NCBI GenBank assembly: GCA_902491535.1
Contig: CABUHS010000051.1
Span: forward strand, 1 to 9,997
Origin: an uncultured Eubacteriales bacterium
GTDB lineage: Bacteria; Bacillota; Clostridia; Oscillospirales; CAG-272
Direction: 5' to 3'
Length of the DNA: 9,997 nt
The notes under the pieces are model-generated. The model made no database searches, was not told where the DNA came from, and saw only the letters and a program-made list of their open reading frames with translations. Positions 6,701-9,997 of the stretch are shown here, one piece after another (positions within the stretch are counted from its first letter, which is position 1; each line of letters opens with the position of its first letter). A program made the position numbers and the translations under genes.

Positions 6701-6808
6701 GAAGACCGTTCATATACCTTGAAAATTGATTACCTCTCTGCCGGAAGTTATACAGGCGCTGCGGATAGTGTGAGATTGCTGCTTGACTACCCTAAACGAA
6801 CGAATTAA
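6701..6808 (+). pseudogene. Possible C-terminal gene remnant
   Basis: From an in-frame stop at 6698-6700 to TAA at 6806-6808, the plus strand encodes 35 residues of balanced, protein-like composition, including S-A-G-S-Y-T-G-A-A-D-S-V-R-L-L-L-D-Y-P, in the middle of otherwise AT-rich DNA. Local GC is visibly higher than in the flanks. There is no start codon with a ribosome binding site. I do not recognise the family; it may be the tail of a decayed gene or chance. Confidence 0.2.
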
Positions 6809-6827
6809 CATGGGAACAATCGCCTTA

Positions 6828-6890
6828 TCCATTAGTAAAAATTTTTCTTGCTTTTTTATCCTATTAGCAGACGGTGAATTTACTAATGGA
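6828..6890. repeat. 12-bp perfect inverted repeat with 39-bp spacer
   Basis: TCCATTAGTAAA at 6828-6839 is the exact reverse complement of TTTACTAATGGA at 6879-6890. The spacer is AT-rich with T-runs. No target-site duplication is evident outside the arms. It could be a tiny non-autonomous element, an operator pair, or an extended hairpin. Confidence 0.4.
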
Positions 6891-6931
6891 AATTTATGAA
6901 TTTTACGATTCTGTTCTTTTTCGATAAATAA

Positions 6932-6973
6932 GAAAAAATGCCGGAAATCCTTGATATTATTGGATTTTCCGGC
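6932..6973 (-). terminator. Rho-independent terminator of the tRNA-Arg unit
   Basis: Read on the minus strand, an arm at 6973-6962 (GCCGGAAAATCC) pairs with GGATTTCCGGC at 6950-6940, with one bulged A and an 11-base loop, followed by ATTTTTTC. It lies 8 bases after the encoded CCA of the tRNA. Confidence 0.85.
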
Positions 6974-6981
6974 GGAATTTT

Positions 6982-7058
6982 TGGCGTTCCCGAGGTGATT
7001 CGAACACCCGACCTACCGCTTAGGAGGCGGTCGCTCTATCCGGCTGAGCTACGGAAAC
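6982..7058 (-). tRNA. tRNA-Arg (anticodon CCT)
   Basis: A full cloverleaf on the minus strand, 77 bases with encoded CCA (6984-6982). The acceptor stem GTTTCCG (7058-7052) pairs with CGGGAAC (6992-6986), with one G-T wobble, and the discriminator is G. The D arm is GCTC/GAGC; the anticodon stem ACCGC/GCGGT encloses loop CTCCTAA with anticodon CCT, reading AGG. The variable loop is 5 bases and the T arm GGGTG-TTCGAAT-CACCT is intact. It is transcribed from the promoter at 7195-7223 through a decayed tRNA-like copy and ends at the terminator just downstream. Confidence 0.97.
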
Positions 7059-7132
7059 ATTTATATAGGCTATGAAATTATGGGATTTACAACATTTTCT
7101 TTGCTCTCCTAAGGCAGACGCTCTAGCACTTT

Positions 7133-7172
7133 CTTAGTAAGCTGTTTCGTTATTCAGTTGAGCTACAGAAAC
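7133..7172 (-). pseudogene. Decayed 5' half of a tRNA-Arg-like gene
   Basis: From 7172 leftward on the minus strand, the sequence begins GTTTCTGTAGCTCA and, aligned without gaps to the intact tRNA-Arg at 6982-7058, matches about 29 of the first 40 bases, including the end of the anticodon loop (CTAA). The D stem no longer pairs and the anticodon stem ACAGC has no partner; T arm and 3' acceptor strand are missing. A further tRNA-like piece (TAGAGCGTCTGCCT, around 7110-7125) follows, resembling a second D-arm/anticodon-arm fragment. The unit lies 23 bases after the -10 box of a strong promoter, so it is probably transcribed as a leader of the intact tRNA. Confidence 0.6.
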
Positions 7173-7194
7173 ATATTGTGGTGCGAATGTTTCA

Positions 7195-7223
7195 ATTATA
7201 GCATAATGTTTTTAAATTTTCAA
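7195..7223 (-). promoter_or_regulatory. Promoter of the tRNA-Arg unit
   Basis: On the minus strand, TTGAAA (7223-7218) and a perfect TATAAT (7200-7195) are separated by 17 bp. The expected start near 7188 is upstream of both the decayed tRNA copy and tRNA-Arg. Confidence 0.8.
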
Positions 7224-7240
7224 GTATTTTTTCAAATCTA

Positions 7241-7269
7241 TTGAAAAAAGCGCATAAATCATGTATAAT
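7241..7269 (+). promoter_or_regulatory. Promoter of the LCP-like gene (and probably glyS)
   Basis: TTGAAA (7241-7246) and TATAAT (7264-7269) are spaced by 17 bp on the plus strand, 65 bp ahead of the LCP-like start codon. Its -35 box is 17 bp from the -35 box of the divergent tRNA promoter, so the two promoters stand back to back. Confidence 0.8.
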
Positions 7270-7334
7270 AAAATATGTATTTCCAGTGATAAGCAATATT
7301 TGAATTTTAAATTCATACAGAAGGAGTATTACAG

Positions 7335-8393
7335 ATGCTTTCTGCAGTAAAGAATTTTACGATTACTTTCGTAGTATCCGCAGTTATATTCGGCTTGATC
7401 GCATATTTTGTTTCAGATTCTATTGAAACAGGAATATTCGCCGGAGAACAGCCGTCAGCAGTAACAGGCGAGCAGACAGGGGCTGAAGTTACCGACCGGC
7501 CGTTTGCCTATGTAACCGATGAGAGCGGAAATACCGTTACTGATGAAAACGGAAATCCCGTTACAGAAATGATCAATGATCCGGTTCCGGACGATGTAAA
7601 AGGGAAGTCGTTTAACGTTTTGCTTGTCGGAACCGACCATCAGCCGGATGTTTTAAATGATTACGATCTCACGTCTGTAAATGCAAATATAAAAGGATTT
7701 AAGATGCATGAGCGGACAGTCAATGTTGACACTATAATTCTTGTGCGTGTTGACAAAGAAAAACAGTCGTTTGTATTTATGCCTATTCCTACTAACACGC
7801 AGATATATGTGGATGGCGGAAATACAACACTGAGTGCCGTATACTCAAAATACGGACTTGATTTTGTGTGCCGTAAGGTCCGTGCGCTGACAGGACTTAA
7901 CATTGACTATTATGTTTCAATGTCGATTCCTAAGCTTACTGCGGCAATAGATTCTATCGGCGGAATATCGTATATGGTTCCCGTTGACATGCACTATATT
8001 GATGAAACGCAGTCGCTTGAAATAAATCTTAAAAAGGGACAGCAAACGCTTGACGGTAAAAAGTCTCTCGATCTTCTGCGGTACAGTTCGTATTCCGACG
8101 GTAACGTTTCGAGAATGGCGATCGGCGTTGACTTTTTAAAGGCGCTGCTTGATAAAATGACTGCTCCGGGATACTTTGACAGAGCGCAGAGCATTTACAA
8201 TTCAGTTGTCGGATATGCGGATACCAATTTTGCACTTGATGATCTGCTTGAAAATATCGATTTGATTTTTTCTTATTCAAAGTATGATAAAGTCAATGTG
8301 TCGTATCCGGGAGTTTCTAAAACCGAGGGCGGAACATATTATTTTATTCCGTCTTATTCCGAGGCGATCGAAAGTTTAAGAATATATCGCTGA
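7335..8393 (+). CDS. LCP (LytR-CpsA-Psr)-family-like membrane protein with degenerate active site
   Basis: A 352-residue protein with one N-terminal membrane helix (about 8-27), a Thr/Asp/Asn/Gly-rich linker holding an imperfect repeat (V-T-D-E-S-G-N-T then V-T-D-E-N-G-N-P, about 60-77), and an extracytoplasmic LCP-like domain from about 92 to 320. Family landmarks are F-N-V-L-L-V-G-T-D (93-101), V-D-T-I-I-L-V-R-V-D (131-140), A-I-D-S-I-G-G-I (204-211) and G-Q-Q-T-L-D-G-K-K-S-L (235-245). Active LCP enzymes transfer polyprenyl-linked glycopolymers to peptidoglycan with conserved Arg and Asp residues. Here the I-P-R-D-T motif reads I-P-T-N-T (151-155), and the R-x-R...GD-x-G-R signature is reduced to Arg249 and Arg260 with Ser and Asn at other positions. 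Ligase activity is therefore doubtful. AAGGAG at 7321-7326 supports the ATG at 7335. It is probably co-transcribed with glyS. Confidence 0.82.
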   Translation: MLSAVKNFTITFVVSAVIFGLIAYFVSDSIETGIFAGEQPSAVTGEQTGAEVTDRPFAYVTDESGNTVTDENGNPVTEMINDPVPDDVKGKSFNVLLVGTDHQPDVLNDYDLTSVNANIKGFKMHERTVNVDTIILVRVDKEKQSFVFMPIPTNTQIYVDGGNTTLSAVYSKYGLDFVCRKVRALTGLNIDYYVSMSIPKLTAAIDSIGGISYMVPVDMHYIDETQSLEINLKKGQQTLDGKKSLDLLRYSSYSDGNVSRMAIGVDFLKALLDKMTAPGYFDRAQSIYNSVVGYADTNFALDDLLENIDLIFSYSKYDKVNVSYPGVSKTEGGTYYFIPSYSEAIESLRIYR

Positions 8394-8440
8394 AAACAAA
8401 AAGAAAAATAAAATTAATTATATTCAGGAGAAACACTAAG

Positions 8441-9847
8441 ATGAAGCACATGAATCATGCTGATAAGACAATGGATAAAATCGTGGCTCTTTGCAAGAAC
8501 CGGGGCTTTATATTTCCGGGAAGCGAGATATACGGAGGACTTGCAAACAGCTGGGATTACGGTCCTCTCGGTGTTGAATTCAAAAATAATGTAAAACGCG
8601 CATGGTGGAAAAAATTTGTTCAGCAGTCACGCTATAATGTAGGACTTGACAGTGCGATCATAATGAATCCGGAGACATGGGTGGCGTCAGGACATCTCGG
8701 CGGTTTTTCCGATCCGCTTATGGACTGCAAGGTGTGCCGTTCGCGTCACAGAGCCGATAAGCTTATTGAGGACTATGCGGCAGAAAACGGTCTTTCCGAT
8801 AATCCCGGAGGCTGGTCAAATCAGCAGATGACCGATTACATTAAGGAACACGGCATTACCTGTCCGTCATGCGGAAGCTCTGATTTTACCGATATCCGCC
8901 AGTTTAATCTTATGTTCAAAACATTTCAGGGAGTTACTGAGGATAAAACTTCCGAGCTTTACCTTCGTCCGGAAACTGCTCAGGGTATATTCGTAAACTT
9001 TAAGAGCATATCCAGAAGCAGCCGCCGTAAGCTTCCTTTCGGTGTTGCCCAGATCGGTAAATCTTTCCGTAACGAAATCACACCCGGTAACTTTACTTTC
9101 CGCACACGTGAATTTGAACAGATGGAGCTTGAATTTTTCTGCAAGCCGGATACAGACCTTGAATGGTTTGCTTTCTGGAAAGACTACTGCGCGAAATTCC
9201 TCTATGATCTCGGCATGACACGCGAAAATCTCCGCTTGCGTGACCATGATCCGGAGGAGCTTTCGTTCTATTCAAAAGCAACGACGGACTTCGAGTATCT
9301 GTTCCCGTTTGGTTGGGGAGAGCTTTGGGGTATTGCTGACCGTACAAATTACGACCTTTCGAAACACGCAGAACATTCCGGTGAATCAATGGAATATTTT
9401 GATCCCGATACAAACGAAAAGTATATACCGTATGTTATCGAGCCGTCGCTCGGAGCTGACCGCGTTGCGCTTGCTTTCCTTATCGACGCATACGACGAGG
9501 AACAGCTTGACGAAGAGGGAAAGGATATCAGAACCGTGCTGCATCTACATCCGGCTCTCGCACCGTATAAGGCAGCGGTGCTTCCTCTTTCCAAGAAGCT
9601 TACTCCCGAAGCAGATGAGGTTTATACAGAGCTTTCGAAGTATTTTATGGTTGATTTTGATGAGACCGGTTCTATCGGTAAGAGATATCGCCGTGAAGAT
9701 GAAATCGGTACGCCGTTCTGCATAACATACGATTTTGACTCTAAAGAGGACGGCTGCGTTACCGTTCGTGACCGTGATACGATGGAACAGGTACGTATTC
9801 CGATCGATTCGCTCAGAACTTATATAGACGAAAAACTCGAATTTTAA
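8441..9847 (+). CDS. glyS: Glycyl-tRNA synthetase, alpha2 (dimeric, eukaryote/archaeal-like) type
   Basis: A 468-residue class II aminoacyl-tRNA synthetase that charges tRNA-Gly with glycine at the expense of ATP. N-terminal S-W-D-Y-G-P-L-G (37-44) and G-H-L-G-G-F-S-D-P-L (84-93) are glycine-tRNA-ligase signatures. Cys96/Cys99 and Cys141/Cys144 form a probable zinc site in the insertion. R-P-E-T-A-Q-G-I-F (176-184), class II motif 2 around F-R-N-E-I (209-213) and R-T-R-E-F-E-Q-M-E (221-229), and motif 3 P-S-L-G-A-D-R (335-341) complete the catalytic core; the anticodon-binding domain is about 370-468. Length is normal for the dimeric form. AGGAG at 8426-8430, 10 bases upstream, supports ATG 8441 over the nearby ATG at 8450. 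Only 47 bp separate it from the LCP-like gene and I see no T-box leader in that gap, so expression probably depends on the promoter at 7241. Confidence 0.97.
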   Translation: MKHMNHADKTMDKIVALCKNRGFIFPGSEIYGGLANSWDYGPLGVEFKNNVKRAWWKKFVQQSRYNVGLDSAIIMNPETWVASGHLGGFSDPLMDCKVCRSRHRADKLIEDYAAENGLSDNPGGWSNQQMTDYIKEHGITCPSCGSSDFTDIRQFNLMFKTFQGVTEDKTSELYLRPETAQGIFVNFKSISRSSRRKLPFGVAQIGKSFRNEITPGNFTFRTREFEQMELEFFCKPDTDLEWFAFWKDYCAKFLYDLGMTRENLRLRDHDPEELSFYSKATTDFEYLFPFGWGELWGIADRTNYDLSKHAEHSGESMEYFDPDTNEKYIPYVIEPSLGADRVALAFLIDAYDEEQLDEEGKDIRTVLHLHPALAPYKAAVLPLSKKLTPEADEVYTELSKYFMVDFDETGSIGKRYRREDEIGTPFCITYDFDSKEDGCVTVRDRDTMEQVRIPIDSLRTYIDEKLEF

Positions 9848-9903
9848 TCAGCAGATTAATTTGGGTGTTATTATACGGTATTTCTGACTGTAATTACTGT
9901 GTA

Positions 9904-9939
9904 AAAAACGGCTACCGCCAACAGGCGACAGCCGTTTTT
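9904..9939 (+). terminator. Rho-independent terminator after glyS
   Basis: AAAAACGGCT (9904-9913) pairs perfectly with AGCCGTTTTT (9930-9939), with an inner CGCC/GGCG stem (9916-9919/9924-9927) around an AACA loop. The A-run/T-run symmetry would also allow termination from the other strand. It lies 57 bp after the glyS stop. Confidence 0.92.
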
Positions 9940-9944
9940 GTTTA

Positions 9945-9997
9945 GTGCGCTCGGCATGCGATAGAACTAGGCGGTGGAAGTCCGCTACAGACTTGGC
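9945..9997 (+). mobile_element. 5' end of a group II intron (partial, continues beyond window)
   Basis: At 9945 the sequence GTGCG matches the group II intron 5' consensus GUGYG. It is followed by a short stem CGC/GCG (9948-9950/9958-9960) around TCGGCAT, then a GCGG/CCGC hairpin (9971-9974/9982-9985) with a GGAAGT-containing loop and CTACAG. This arrangement is typical of domain I in bacterial introns such as the Oceanobacillus iheyensis class C intron, which begins GUGUGCCCGGCAUG. The start lies 5 bases after the T-run of the glyS terminator; class C introns characteristically insert just behind terminator hairpins. Only 53 bases are visible, so no reverse transcriptase/maturase frame can be seen, and the class is inferred from position and similarity. 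Confidence 0.72.

Larger units (their letters stand above)
6322..6931. other. AT-rich intergenic stretch without a convincing gene
   Basis: About 600 bp between lysR and the tRNA terminator. I see no gene of normal length with a ribosome binding site. It contains a 17-codon frame at 6414-6467 (+) with a purine-rich GAAGGAAAGG upstream but nothing recognisable in its product. A 68-codon AT-rich frame at 6479-6685 (+) starts with TTG, lacks a ribosome binding site and has low-complexity, Tyr/Asn/Lys-rich composition. A 7-bp inverted repeat lies at 6683-6689/6706-6712, a possible coding remnant at 6701-6808, and a 12-bp inverted repeat at 6828-6839/6879-6890. The overall look is of a decayed region or former insertion site. 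Confidence 0.5.

Noticed and set aside
6683..6712. 7-bp inverted repeat TGAACGG/CCGTTCA as a terminator
   Set aside because: The 16-base loop and the absence of a T-run on either strand make it an unconvincing terminator; no adjoining gene needs one.
8394..8440. Possible T-box riboswitch for glyS
   Set aside because: The gap to the preceding gene is only 47 bp, too short for a T-box, and no specifier stem or antiterminator is visible.
9240..9725. Plus-strand 161-codon frame
   Set aside because: It is an out-of-frame shadow of glyS, rich in Ser/Arg/Ile with no recognisable domain.
1..9997. CRISPR array, phage genes or toxin-antitoxin pair
   Set aside because: No regularly spaced repeats, no phage structural or integrase genes, and no small two-gene toxin module were found in any frame.

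Overview
The window looks like a chromosomal segment of a low-to-moderate GC, Gram-positive gut-type Clostridia, most likely an Oscillospiraceae/Ruminococcus-like species. The evidence is strong AGGAGG-type ribosome binding sites, lipoprotein signal peptides, a dimeric alpha2-type glycyl-tRNA synthetase, an LCP-family envelope protein, canonical TTGAAA/TATAAT promoters with 17-bp spacers, and the start of a group II intron. The taxonomy is inferred from protein style, not from a search.

Left half (1-5402, all minus strand): a seven-gene run with gaps of only 11-26 bp, read from right to left. It encodes a MerR-type regulator, a flavin-reductase-like split-barrel protein, a lipoprotein flavodoxin, a lipoprotein that fuses a SUMF1/formylglycine-generating-enzyme-like domain to a flavodoxin domain, an aldo/keto reductase, a cytoplasmic flavodoxin, and a carboxymuconolactone-decarboxylase/cupin fusion that runs off the left edge. 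This is a compact flavin/NAD(P)H redox operon. Two of its three flavodoxin domains are predicted to be anchored outside the membrane, which is its most unusual trait. A good promoter upstream of merR overlaps a 14-bp perfect dyad that also looks like the terminator of the preceding gene.

Middle (5402-7334): a LysR-type regulator on the same strand with its own clear promoter, then roughly 600 bp of AT-rich DNA with no convincing gene but with an inverted repeat and possible gene remnants. Next comes a minus-strand tRNA unit: promoter, a decayed tRNA-like copy, an intact tRNA-Arg(CCT) with encoded CCA, and a terminator. The tRNA promoter lies back to back with the promoter of the following plus-strand gene.

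Right part (7335-9997, plus strand): an LCP (LytR-CpsA-Psr)-like membrane protein whose usual catalytic Arg/Asp positions are largely replaced, followed 47 bp later by glycyl-tRNA synthetase and a strong terminator. Five bases after the terminator's T-run begins what appears to be the 5' end of a group II intron (GTGCG at 9945), cut by the window edge. Insertion just behind a terminator hairpin is the habit of bacterial class C introns.
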